From positions 1 to 64,000 of the IMG/VR virus record IMGVR_UViG_3300032246_000761: a stretch of DNA of 64,000 bases; one strand, written 5' to 3'. The translations under genes and the position numbers were made by a program. Numbering within the stretch: position 1 is the first letter of the stretch; every line of letters begins with the position of its first letter. The notes under the pieces are model-generated. The model worked only from the letters and a program-made list of their open reading frames with translations, was not told where the DNA came from and searched no databases. This stretch comes from a virus. Shown here in pieces: positions 23,609 to 31,227 of this stretch.

Positions 23609-24808
23609 ATGGGTGTATCAGATATAATCAAAAAGAATTTAGGTAATCTTACAGGCGGTGGCGCATTAGGTGTAGCAGCTGGAATAGCAGGTAGTTTTAT
23701 GAGTGCTGCTACAAATTCAATACAGACAAATGCTGCCGCTGCTAAAATATTAGGAAAATCTCCATTAGAATTAAACGATAATAGTCCTACTTCTCATATG
23801 AAACAAAATCCATATGAATATGGTACTGTTTATTATCCTCTTGATGTAGCAAATTTAGGTACAGGTCATTACATCTTATTTGATATTATTATAAATGACA
23901 AAACAGTTTATCAAAATGCTACATATCAAAATAATAAAATTAGTCCAAATTTTGTTAATGGTAAATTAGGTAGATTAACAGCAGAAGATGGTGGCATAGG
24001 CAATTTAGGATGGGGGGCTGTAGCGGGGCAATCTGGTTTTGGAAAACAACGTATTAAAAACATTAAAAGTAATGGCATAACAGAAAGTAGAATCACCAAT
24101 GTATCATCAGGGTTACAAAGAAAAGGTGCCTTTGGTGTTGGACAATATACGCACAATCACGTTAGTGATACAATAGTTTTATATACGCCTCCGGGATTAA
24201 AAACTACTTACAATGTAACGCATGAAGGAACAGAAACAGGCTCAGTATTAGGTCAAGCAGCAGGACTTTTAGGATTAGATTTTGGTGCTGGAGTAGGTGG
24301 CTTAAAAGCATTAGCTATCGAAGCAGCTGCTATAGCAACATCATTAACACCAGGAGGTGGAGATTTAAAAGCATTATTACAAAAAACAGGTCCATTTAAA
24401 GGCACAGCACTTAATAATAATTTAGAAATGGCATTTAGAGGTGTACCTATGAGAGAATTTAATTACTCTTTTGAATTTACACCTAGAAATAAAAAAGAAT
24501 TAGAAAGTGCTCAAAAGATAATCAATCTATTTAAATTTCATATGCACCCAGAATTGAACTGGCAAAATCAATTTGTTACACCATCAGAATTTCAAATAAC
24601 TTATATGTACTTAGAAAATAGAAATTCATATATTCCTAAAATTAGCCGTTGTGTTTTAAAATCTATGGAGTTACAACATGGCGATGAAGGAGTATTCAGT
24701 ACATTTGTTGCTGATGAATTAGGCGCTTCTCCTGTTTATACTAAAATGACATTAAGTTTTGCCGAAACAGAAATTATGACTAAACAGACAATTGCTGAAG
24801 GATTTTAA
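23609..24808 (+). CDS. 48: baseplate tube-associated protein gp48
   Basis: 399 residues against 364 in T4. The C-terminal half, with FRGVPMREFNYSFEFTPRNK, SAQKIINLFKFH and GASPVYTKMTLSFAETEIMT, matches gp48 (WDLTPRS, AIINIYQYF, LEITMREI). The N-terminus has a Gly/Ala-rich amphipathic segment. gp48 sits on the central hub and prepares it for gp54 and the tail tube. It heads the plus-strand baseplate cluster, behind a late promoter, and overlaps gp53 by one base. Confidence 0.85.
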   Translation: MGVSDIIKKNLGNLTGGGALGVAAGIAGSFMSAATNSIQTNAAAAKILGKSPLELNDNSPTSHMKQNPYEYGTVYYPLDVANLGTGHYILFDIIINDKTVYQNATYQNNKISPNFVNGKLGRLTAEDGGIGNLGWGAVAGQSGFGKQRIKNIKSNGITESRITNVSSGLQRKGAFGVGQYTHNHVSDTIVLYTPPGLKTTYNVTHEGTETGSVLGQAAGLLGLDFGAGVGGLKALAIEAAAIATSLTPGGGDLKALLQKTGPFKGTALNNNLEMAFRGVPMREFNYSFEFTPRNKKELESAQKIINLFKFHMHPELNWQNQFVTPSEFQITYMYLENRNSYIPKISRCVLKSMELQHGDEGVFSTFVADELGASPVYTKMTLSFAETEIMTKQTIAEGF

Positions 24809-25341
24809 TGTACTTTTCATATTTTCCAAAAGGTCTATACGATTTAAAAGGCGACAATAATTATAAACTTGTTACCGATTTAATGAGACGTGTTAAAGTA
24901 AGATCAAAAATAATTAATGAATCAAGTTTATATGATCTATACGATATACCTGAAGGAGAAACTCCAGAAACAACATCATTTAAACATTTTGGTAGTACAA
25001 TGTATCATTGGGTTATTTTAATGACTAATAATATCACAGATAGATATTATGGTTGGCCATTAACGACATATGAATTTGAAAAATATTTAAATGACAAATA
25101 CGAAAATCCTGGTGGTATACATCATTACGAAATTGCACAATCAAGTGGTGCTACTACAAGTAATGGTCCAAGTGATTATGATTATTTAATTGAAGTTAAT
25201 AGTGATACACCTAATGCTGTACCAGTATCTAATACACAATACGAAGAAAGATTACAAGACCAAAAAAGACAAATAAAATTATTGAATGTAGCATATCTTC
25301 CCATTTTATTGGAAGAATTTCAAAATTTGATGGTGGAATAA
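24808..25341 (+). CDS. 53: baseplate wedge protein gp53
   Basis: 177 residues (T4: 196). The opening YFSYFPKGLYDL, the block RSKIINESSLYDLYDIPEGE, and HWVILMTNNITDRYYGWPL are characteristic of gp53. This wedge protein allows wedges to join around the hub. It is followed after three bases by the gp27-like hub gene. Confidence 0.9.
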   Translation: MYFSYFPKGLYDLKGDNNYKLVTDLMRRVKVRSKIINESSLYDLYDIPEGETPETTSFKHFGSTMYHWVILMTNNITDRYYGWPLTTYEFEKYLNDKYENPGGIHHYEIAQSSGATTSNGPSDYDYLIEVNSDTPNAVPVSNTQYEERLQDQKRQIKLLNVAYLPILLEEFQNLMVE

Positions 25342-25344
25342 ATT

Positions 25345-26829
25345 ATGAGTACAATATATGACTCACTGGATACTACGGTATTAAAAAAAGCAGGTGATTA
25401 CGTTTTAAGTGAAATATCTTTAATATCTTATGTAAGCGGTGATAGAAGCAGCGAACCATCCAAAGTATCAATCCAATCACAAGTAGTTGATTTAAACATT
25501 TATGAAAGTATATTCAATAAAACTTTATCAGGCAATATTGTAGTTGTTGATACGGAAAATGTTATTGGTAATTTGCCTTTGACAGGTAATGAAAGAATAG
25601 AATTTAAATTATATACACCATCATCAGGCAGAGGTTATGATTTTACGATTAAATCAGGCCATCCAATGTACATTTATAAAATATCTAACAGAACTGAAAT
25701 ATCACCTAGATCACAATTATACACATTGCATTTTTGTAGTAAAGAAATGTTAATAAATGAACAAAAATCTGTTTCTTACGCTTCATTAGATACTTACTCA
25801 AATATGGTTGCTGATATAGTAAGAGATTCTGATTTATTGTCAACAACAAAAAATGTTTACTATGAACCATCTATTGGGTTACGTAAACATGTTTTTAATA
25901 ATGTAAAACCATTTGATGCTATAGATCAATTATCTTTAGTTACTCAAAGTTTAAAGTTTGACAATGCTGGTTATTATTTTTATGAAACATCATCAGGTTT
26001 TAATTATAGATCATTAGAGAGTATGATGGCAGTAGAACAAAACACAGCAAGACCTGTTGTAGGTAGATTTTTACCAAAACCATATAATGTAAGACAAGGT
26101 GGTAATAAAGACATACTAAGTGAAATGCAAATTGTATCAGACTTTAGAGTTGTAAGTCAATTTGATACACTAAAAAATTTAAGAAACGGCGTCTATGGTA
26201 GTAAGTTAATTACACATGATCAATTAAACAAAACATACGAAGAAACTACTTTTGATTATCACATAGAATATGAAAAGAATTTTCATACTGAATATGGCAA
26301 AAATGGTTCTAAAACAGACAATCAAGGTATACTACCTTTTTATTTAATGGAAGGCAAAACATTATCCGATCATCCAGACGGCACAATTTATGTTTGGCCA
26401 AACACTTCAAATACACATTATACACCACAGAATAATCCAGTAGAAGCGGCAGCATATAAAGATATATTACAAAAGAGATTATCACAGCGATTGGCGTTTA
26501 CTACATTGACAATTAATATAACAGTACCAGGTTATACTGGAATACAAGCAGGCGATCTAATTAACTTCGAGATGCCTTCATACGAACCAGCTAACAAATC
26601 CAACCCATTGGATAGAGATCCTTACCTATCAGGACGATATTTAATAACTTCGATAAGACATAAACTCGACCGTAAGAAAAGCACACATTGGATGATTTTA
26701 GAGTGTATGAAAGATAGTGTTCATACTTCTTACCCAGAAGAAAATATAGACACATTTATTAATAAAGAAAGAGTAGAGGCAGGAGCAATAGATTTATACG
26801 AATTAGATAAAATTGTATTTAACTCTTAA
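25345..26829 (+). CDS. baseplate hub protein, gp27-like
   Basis: 494 residues. Beta-rich N-terminal domain (VSIQSQVVDLNIYESIF, GNIVVVDTENVIG) followed by a LysM-free hub fold and C-terminal PGYTGIQAGDLINFEMPS, then YLITSIRH. These are patterns of phage hub proteins of the gp27/gpD type, often called phage late control D. Position between gp53 and gp5 supports the hub role; T4 gp27 forms a trimeric ring that binds gp5. T4 gp27 has 391 residues, so this one is longer. Confidence 0.65.
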   Translation: MSTIYDSLDTTVLKKAGDYVLSEISLISYVSGDRSSEPSKVSIQSQVVDLNIYESIFNKTLSGNIVVVDTENVIGNLPLTGNERIEFKLYTPSSGRGYDFTIKSGHPMYIYKISNRTEISPRSQLYTLHFCSKEMLINEQKSVSYASLDTYSNMVADIVRDSDLLSTTKNVYYEPSIGLRKHVFNNVKPFDAIDQLSLVTQSLKFDNAGYYFYETSSGFNYRSLESMMAVEQNTARPVVGRFLPKPYNVRQGGNKDILSEMQIVSDFRVVSQFDTLKNLRNGVYGSKLITHDQLNKTYEETTFDYHIEYEKNFHTEYGKNGSKTDNQGILPFYLMEGKTLSDHPDGTIYVWPNTSNTHYTPQNNPVEAAAYKDILQKRLSQRLAFTTLTINITVPGYTGIQAGDLINFEMPSYEPANKSNPLDRDPYLSGRYLITSIRHKLDRKKSTHWMILECMKDSVHTSYPEENIDTFINKERVEAGAIDLYELDKIVFNS

Positions 26830-27264
26830 CTTATGAGAATTGCTCAGAGTCCGATCGCTCCGAGACCGAAATTTTTTAGAGCTATGTAGATATTACTATA
26901 TTGGCTGGCCACCTTACAATATAAGAGAGGATGGCCCACTAAATATTAGAGATTAACTATGAAACAAGTGAATATATAATACAAATGAATATAGATATCA
27001 TAAGACTATGTAAGATATAATCTCCGATAGGTTATGTAAGATCATATTCCAATGGTATCAAAGGAGGCCAACGAGATGGTACAGAGTTTAATATATCTAA
27101 GAGATAAAGTCATGCTAGCGCATGCCTGGTTCATAGATAATATAGAATTGGCAAGTGTTTTAGTATTTACAGCGGTGGCCAGATGGCCTGCGTAGAACTG
27201 GAGAAATGGTTAAATATGACGTATGTTGAAGTGTTATTATCAGGCGAGCTAACGAGAAAATTTT
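26830..27264. other. long intergenic region upstream of gp5, GGCC-rich
   Basis: 435 bases without a long gene in a genome that otherwise has almost no gaps. Five GGCC occur here. GGCCACCT (from about 26907) can pair with AGGATGGCC (to about 26936) with one bulge. TATGTAAGAT occurs twice (27007-27016 and 27033-27042). One small gene with a strong ribosome-binding site lies inside (27076-27195). An 18-codon frame at 27216-27272 overlaps the gp5 start and could be a coupling leader. I see no clear promoter. Confidence 0.5.
27076..27195 (+). CDS. possible small membrane-associated protein, 39 aa
   Basis: ATG at 27076 is preceded by AAGGAGG at 27061-27067, one of the strongest ribosome-binding sites in the window. 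The 39 residues are mostly hydrophobic in the second half. No family recognised; the signal is the Shine-Dalgarno sequence. Confidence 0.4.
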   Translation: MVQSLIYLRDKVMLAHAWFIDNIELASVLVFTAVARWPA

Positions 27265-28248
27265 ATGTATAACGAAAACTTTATGGGTCTATCCGGCTTC
27301 GTCTGGTTCGTGGGCGTTGTAGAAGATCGTCAAGATCCACTCAAAGCAGGCCGTGTTCGAGTAAGAGCATTGGGTCATCATACAGATCATTTAGATTTAT
27401 TACCTACGGCCGATTTACCTTGGGCCAATGTTATGTTACCTATAACGGCCAGCGGTGTATCTGGGATTGGCCAGTCGGCGACCGGACTACTCGAAGGAAG
27501 TTGGGTGTTAGGATATTTTAGAGATGGTGATAGAAGGCAAGAACCGGTTATATTAGGTAGTTTACCAGGAAGGCCTACTCAAGCAGCAAATAACCCACAG
27601 GGCTCAAATAAAGGATTTTCTGATCCAAACGGGGTTTACCCAAAATATATAAATGAACCAGATGTTAATCGTCTGGCCGTTAACAATGGTGAGAAACCAC
27701 ATCCAAGTCTGGCCACAGATGCGGATACAAGGGTTACAGGAATACAGGCCTATAACTCGGAATGGGATCAGCCGGCCAGTACCTACGGAGCAATCTATCC
27801 ATACAATCAAGTATACGAAAGCGAATCAGGTCATATCGTAGAGTTTGATGATACGCCAGATGCGGAAAGAATCCACATCCGCCATAGATCCGGTACTCGC
27901 CTTGAAATCACGGCCAATGGCGACCAACTGGCCATTACCAAAGGCGACAACTATATAATCATAGATGGTAACAATAAGGTCTATATCAAAGGCAACTCCG
28001 ATATCACTGTACAAGGCAATGCTAATGTAAAGGCCGGAGGGGAGGCCAATGTTCTGGCCAATACCATCAACGCAACGGCCAATACCAATATCAATATGAC
28101 GGCCTCTAATGTCAATGTAACAGGCAACGTATTAATTAATGGAACGTTGGACGTGATGCAAAACGTTAGCTTAGAGGCCGATCTATTAGTACAAGGCGAC
28201 ACATCACTAGAAGGCGAGAATACAATACACGGTTACGATAAACCATAG
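27265..28248 (+). CDS. 5: baseplate hub/spike protein gp5 without lysozyme domain
   Basis: 327 residues. Residues about 8-110 form the OB-fold of gp5/gpV (GVVEDRQDPLKAGRVRVRALG, LPWANVMLPI, GSWVLGYFRDGDRRQEPVILG). Residues about 180-325 give the triple-stranded beta-helix needle with short repeats (GDNYIIIDGNNKVYIKGN, then INATANTNINM). The lysozyme domain of T4 gp5 is absent, as in many other myoviruses. It forms the membrane-piercing spike below the hub. Its base composition is unlike its neighbours: GC is visibly higher and GGCC occurs 18 times in 984 bases by my count. Confidence 0.88.
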   Translation: MYNENFMGLSGFVWFVGVVEDRQDPLKAGRVRVRALGHHTDHLDLLPTADLPWANVMLPITASGVSGIGQSATGLLEGSWVLGYFRDGDRRQEPVILGSLPGRPTQAANNPQGSNKGFSDPNGVYPKYINEPDVNRLAVNNGEKPHPSLATDADTRVTGIQAYNSEWDQPASTYGAIYPYNQVYESESGHIVEFDDTPDAERIHIRHRSGTRLEITANGDQLAITKGDNYIIIDGNNKVYIKGNSDITVQGNANVKAGGEANVLANTINATANTNINMTASNVNVTGNVLINGTLDVMQNVSLEADLLVQGDTSLEGENTIHGYDKP

Positions 28249-28250
28249 AG

Positions 28251-28410
28251 ACGGCCAGACAGTAGCTGGAGCAAAAAGTTAATCTATAAAGTGATGTAAT
28301 GGTGTATCACAACTAAGACAGGCCGTTATTCTAAAGCAGGCCCTTATGATATTCCAATAGGAAACCTCGGAAGCTCCAGAACCAGTTAAAAGATTGATAG
28401 TATCTTTAGC
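28251..28410 (+). ncRNA. possible structured RNA downstream of gp5
   Basis: The gap 28249-28431 has no gene. Pairings visible: ACGGCC (28251-28256) with GGCCGT (28321-28326); CTGGAGC (28266-28272) with GCTCCAG (28373-28379), which crosses the first and would make a pseudoknot; hairpin GTGAT/ATCAC (28291-28310); hairpin AAAGAT/ATCTTT (28389-28407). No promoter or U-run was found. It may be only a 3' UTR. Confidence 0.3.
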
Positions 28411-28431
28411 GTAAAAAAATTCCCTGGTATA

Positions 28432-28460
28432 TTGACATTGTTCCAGGTTTGATGTATAAT
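28432..28460 (+). promoter_or_regulatory. consensus promoter TTGACA-N17-TATAAT, leaderless type
   Basis: TTGACA at 28432-28437 and TATAAT at 28455-28460, spacer 17. The -35 box lies between CCTGG (28423-28427) and CCAGG (28443-28447), an inverted repeat that could be an operator. The ATG used is at 28468, seven bases after the -10. Confidence 0.8.
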
Positions 28461-28467
28461 GGTGGTT

Positions 28468-28683
28468 ATGAAATATCTTATTATACTCTTGTTATTCTGT
28501 TTCAATGTTATGGCAGGAACATCTACTGGTACATTAACGGCCACTGCTACGGTATCTCCTAAAATAGTACCTACTCATATTACAGTATCTAATGGTACTA
28601 TCATTACAAAGTATCTTCCTATTGGCACTAAGGTTACTACAGTGATCAACGGCAATACAACAACTATTACTTTCATCTACTAA
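28468..28683 (+). CDS. secreted beta-rich protein, 71 aa
   Basis: The ATG at 28468 is chosen because an in-frame ATG at 28459 overlaps the -10 box. A signal peptide (1-15, ending VMA) precedes a Thr/Val/Ile-rich mature chain of about 55 residues with alternating strand pattern. It resembles the secreted protein at 10649 in design. No family recognised. Confidence 0.6.
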   Translation: MKYLIILLLFCFNVMAGTSTGTLTATATVSPKIVPTHITVSNGTIITKYLPIGTKVTTVINGNTTTITFIY

Positions 28684-28691
28684 ATATTGGC

Positions 28692-29024
28692 ATGGCCGAT
28701 ATTATTACTTTAACAGATAAAGCAAAAGCACATCTAATTAAACAGATGGCCATTCATAGAAAGAGTCATGTCTTTTTACAGGCCAAAGGTGGTGGTTGTG
28801 CGGGGTTTAAATATGACTGGTCTTTTCCTGAAGAGGCTGATTTAGATAAACAAGACACCTATATTCAATTAGATGAAAATTATCAATTAGTAATAGATCG
28901 TTATAGTGCGTTTAAATTAATAGGTATGAATATTGATTACATTGAAAGTATATCAGGTTCTACTTTAGAGATCAGTAATCCAAACGCTACATCTACATGC
29001 GGATGTGGTGAATCATTTAATTAG
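28692..29024 (+). CDS. A-type Fe-S cluster carrier (IscA/ErpA/HesB family)
   Basis: 110 residues, the family's usual size. The three conserved cysteines are Cys36 in GGGCAGFKY and Cys103/Cys105 in TCGCGESF. These proteins receive an iron-sulfur cluster from the scaffold and pass it to target enzymes. HesB-like genes are known from marine T4-like phages. In this genome it could supply [4Fe-4S] clusters to the five radical SAM proteins; that link is inference. It lies after the small secreted protein and before a lipoprotein. Confidence 0.88.
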   Translation: MADIITLTDKAKAHLIKQMAIHRKSHVFLQAKGGGCAGFKYDWSFPEEADLDKQDTYIQLDENYQLVIDRYSAFKLIGMNIDYIESISGSTLEISNPNATSTCGCGESFN

Positions 29025-29026
29025 TA

Positions 29027-29254
29027 ATGAAAGATAAATTGAAAAATCGTATTATTAGATGTTCAATTTATGTATTAATATTTTTTATAATTACTTCTGT
29101 ATTATTAGGTTGTTCTAATGTACGAATGGCCTGCACTATGAATGAAAGTAAATATATAGATAAAAAAGACGCTAAAGAAAACACACCTACAATCTCTGAT
29201 AAAGCAAAAGACTGTGTTAATAATCCAACTGTAATTGTATTTAAAGAATTTTAA
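29027..29254 (+). CDS. small lipoprotein, 75 aa
   Basis: Basic start, hydrophobic segment, and lipobox VLLGC with Cys29, followed by a short polar mature chain with two more cysteines. It ends convergently, overlapping by a few bases the end of the minus-strand hydroxylase gene. Function unknown. Confidence 0.6.
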   Translation: MKDKLKNRIIRCSIYVLIFFIITSVLLGCSNVRMACTMNESKYIDKKDAKENTPTISDKAKDCVNNPTVIVFKEF

Positions 29255-29820
29255 GGATTGTTTGGCGACTTAGGTACATCAAATATAAAAGCAATACGTT
29301 CTGCTGGCCCTATATTTTCTGCCATGTGATTCTTCTTATTATCAAACCAAAAGAATACTCCTGGTTCTACTGTAATAATTTCTTTAGTTGAATCGTCATC
29401 GCCATCGTCCCAAACTGTATAACGATATAGACCTTTAATAGATAAATGATAACGATCTTTAGTTAGGTAATAATTGCCTTGATCAATATGTTTGCCTGTA
29501 ATTTTACCTGCTGGTGTATTTAAAAAAGCACAACGGCCTACTTTTAATGATTTAGATGCCAACCACTGTTGAATGGCGATATGTCTTGTTGTTGCTTCTG
29601 TTGGTACACAGATTTCTGTATCACCTATAAATTCTTCTGGTTTAGAAATACCACCCATTACTAATTGTAGTACATCTGCTGTTACAAGTTTACTATGAGG
29701 GTCTTGACGATCAACACCTTTTAAACGGCTAGCATTACCCCAATCTTGAGGATATTGTTCCAACTGTTCACGTATTTTAGATACGTCTATATTCTTTTCA
29801 ATAATACGAATGTTTTTCAT
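29251..29820 (-). CDS. aspartyl/asparaginyl beta-hydroxylase-like 2OG-Fe(II) oxygenase
   Basis: 189 residues. The iron triad fits H111-x-D113 (GKHIDQG) and H165 (NHMAENIG); R175 (AERIAFIF) would bind 2-oxoglutarate. The segment RYHLSIKG before VWDDGD is typical of the Asp/Asn hydroxylase family (PF05118 type). It hydroxylates an unknown target. It is translated with the tiny membrane protein gene upstream (TGA/ATG overlap). Confidence 0.75.
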   Translation of the reverse strand: MKNIRIIEKNIDVSKIREQLEQYPQDWGNASRLKGVDRQDPHSKLVTADVLQLVMGGISKPEEFIGDTEICVPTEATTRHIAIQQWLASKSLKVGRCAFLNTPAGKITGKHIDQGNYYLTKDRYHLSIKGLYRYTVWDDGDDDSTKEIITVEPGVFFWFDNKKNHMAENIGPAERIAFIFDVPKSPNNP

Positions 29821-29918
29821 TTACGTAATATATCTGTTATCATTATTATCCAAAGTACCACAACTACAACCATACCTGAAACAAATGCTGATAAAATTAT
29901 TAATGATATTAAGTTCAT
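29817..29918 (-). CDS. single-helix membrane peptide, 33 aa
   Basis: 33 residues, almost all hydrophobic with a short charged end (TDILRK). Its ATG lies six bases after the -10 box of the promoter at 29925-29953, and its TGA overlaps the ATG of the hydroxylase gene, so it acts as the leader cistron of that gene. Confidence 0.55.
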   Translation of the reverse strand: MNLISLIILSAFVSGMVVVVVLWIIMITDILRK

Positions 29919-29924
29919 TACTCC

Positions 29925-29953
29925 ATAATATACTTATTCGTTCAAATTGTCAA
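29925..29953 (-). promoter_or_regulatory. sigma70-like promoter TTGACA-N17-TATTAT, leaderless type
   Basis: On the minus strand TTGACA (29953-29948) and TATTAT (29930-29925) with a 17-base spacer; the ATG at 29918 follows six bases later. The -35 box is inside the last codons of the neighbouring minus-strand gene. Confidence 0.75.
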
Positions 29954-30486
29954 GCTGTTCTATCTAATGATGGTACGTTATAATCAAAGGTCATTACACG
30001 TCTATTTACATTATCCGTGTTAATATTACCTTTATGTTTAAAAGCATCACTCACATTTAACATAAACAAATCACCTTTTTTAGGAAATAGATTAAATTCT
30101 TCTGCTGTAGTTCTAATATCAAACCCGTTATTATGTTCTTTAGTATCATCTAAGTATAAATTAAATACTAAAGATATGTTTAAAGATGCCCAAGTATCTC
30201 TATCATCATGCCATTTGCGAGCTTTAGCATGACAACCATTTACGGCCAATTTACGTAGATTTGTAAAATTGGAACCAAAGAAACTTACATATTTTTGTTC
30301 TATTAATAACCGAAATTCATCTATTATAGTAATTAGTCTTTCATCATTAATATAAACATAATCATCTGGTTGATTGCCAACCTTAATAAAGTTATAATTG
30401 TCGTAATTATATTTAAATGCTTCTTTAAATGGTAGTATAATATAACCATTAATATAAAAATTATTTAAATTTTCAGTAGTCAACAT
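29950..30486 (-). CDS. 2OG-Fe(II) oxygenase-like protein
   Basis: 178 residues. H93-x-D95 in KWHDDRD, H151 in FKHKGN and R162/R163 in NRRVMTFDY fit the iron and 2-oxoglutarate ligands of prolyl-hydroxylase or phytanoyl-CoA dioxygenase-like enzymes. LVFNLYLDD is the core strand. Substrate unknown. A late promoter ends seven bases before the ATG, so it is expressed late and apparently without a leader. Confidence 0.7.
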   Translation of the reverse strand: MLTTENLNNFYINGYIILPFKEAFKYNYDNYNFIKVGNQPDDYVYINDERLITIIDEFRLLIEQKYVSFFGSNFTNLRKLAVNGCHAKARKWHDDRDTWASLNISLVFNLYLDDTKEHNNGFDIRTTAEEFNLFPKKGDLFMLNVSDAFKHKGNINTDNVNRRVMTFDYNVPSLDRTA

Positions 30487-30493
30487 GTATTAT

Positions 30494-30505
30494 TATTTAT
30501 AAATA
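30494..30505. promoter_or_regulatory. palindromic bidirectional late promoter TATTTATAAATA
   Basis: The 12-base palindrome contains TATAAATA on the plus strand (30498-30505) and on the minus strand (30501-30494). It can serve the divergent genes at 30532 (+) and 30486 (-). Confidence 0.65.
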
Positions 30506-30531
30506 GTATTACCAACAACTAAGGAGTGTGT

Positions 30532-30705
30532 ATGGTAAAAAAGAAAACTAAAACTCCTGAAGATATCATTGAATCTATAAAAGAAAAACAATCTGAAATT
30601 GACGATTTATTGTGGGACTTAGAGGACACTATAAATGTTTCTTCTGATTCGAACATTTCCGACTTTGACGAGGACGAGGAAATAGACGAGACAGACGAAG
30701 AATAA
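30532..30705 (+). CDS. small protein with acidic tail, 57 aa
   Basis: Basic N-terminal ten residues, a helical middle, and a strongly acidic C-terminus of alternating Asp and Glu. It has AAGGAG and a late promoter, and is closed by its own terminator, so it is a single-gene late unit. The acidic tail recalls DNA-mimic or chaperone-like proteins; function unknown. Confidence 0.6.
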   Translation: MVKKKTKTPEDIIESIKEKQSEIDDLLWDLEDTINVSSDSNISDFDEDEEIDETDEE

Positions 30706-30719
30706 TAATCTATATTTCA

Positions 30720-30746
30720 GGTGCCTAGGTAACTAGGCACCCTTTG
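30720..30746 (+). terminator. hairpin terminator
   Basis: Nine-base-pair stem GGTGCCTAG (30720-30728) and CTAGGCACC (30733-30741) with a GTAA loop, followed by CTTTG. The U-run is short. Confidence 0.6.
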
Positions 30747-30763
30747 ACACAACAAGGGGGTAA

Positions 30764-30934
30764 ATGGATAACAGATATGCTGGCCTAATTATCTTAGGTG
30801 TTATATTTTCATTTCTAGCGTGGTTGTATCTTTCAATCTATTGTCAATCAAAACGTTATATTAAAAAAATTAAACGATTAAACAAATTAAAGATACTAAC
30901 ACAAAGAATTAGGAGAAAAAATGTTCGGTATTAA
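30764..30934 (+). CDS. small membrane protein with basic tail, 56 aa
   Basis: One transmembrane helix at about 6-26, then a Lys/Arg-rich cytoplasmic-type tail. A GGGGG stretch lies just upstream of the ATG. Its end overlaps the start of the next gene by 14 bases. Function unknown. Confidence 0.5.
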   Translation: MDNRYAGLIILGVIFSFLAWLYLSIYCQSKRYIKKIKRLNKLKILTQRIRRKNVRY

Positions 30935-31166
30935 GAAAAGAAAACCAAATTTAAAAACATTAAAGAAAAAAGCACCAAAGATACCAGACTTCACTTGTCC
31001 TCATATAGATGCAATTGTAGATTCTATTGAAAAATTAGATGTATTGAAAAGAGGTCAGTTGTATAAGTTTAAACGTGGTATGGAAAAACTTCGTAACTCC
31101 AACGATAAACTAAGAGATAGTGGAATTTATTGGTATGGTGCAACTAAAGATTTACTGGACAAATAA
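30921..31166 (+). CDS. hypothetical basic protein, 81 aa
   Basis: Basic protein with a single CPH segment and a helical Lys-rich middle; AGGAG precedes its ATG. It is the last plus-strand gene before the convergent TonB-dependent receptor gene. The following gap (31167-31227) holds nothing clear. Confidence 0.55.
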   Translation: MFGIKKRKPNLKTLKKKAPKIPDFTCPHIDAIVDSIEKLDVLKRGQLYKFKRGMEKLRNSNDKLRDSGIYWYGATKDLLDK

Positions 31167-31227
31167 ATAGAAATATTAGATATTATTATTGTTGTTTGGT
31201 TTACTATTATGATTTGTTATGTGTTAA

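Noticed and set aside
28423-28447. CCTGG/CCAGG inverted repeat as a terminator
   Set aside because: It encloses the -35 box of a consensus promoter and has no U-run, so it is more likely an operator or chance.
30744-30772. TTGACA after the terminator at 30720-30746
   Set aside because: At 16-18 bases spacing there is no acceptable -10 box, and the position would fall inside the gene at 30764.
31167-31227. Possible hydrophobic peptide in the gap before the receptor stop
   Set aside because: The open stretch has no usable start codon except one giving about 11 residues.
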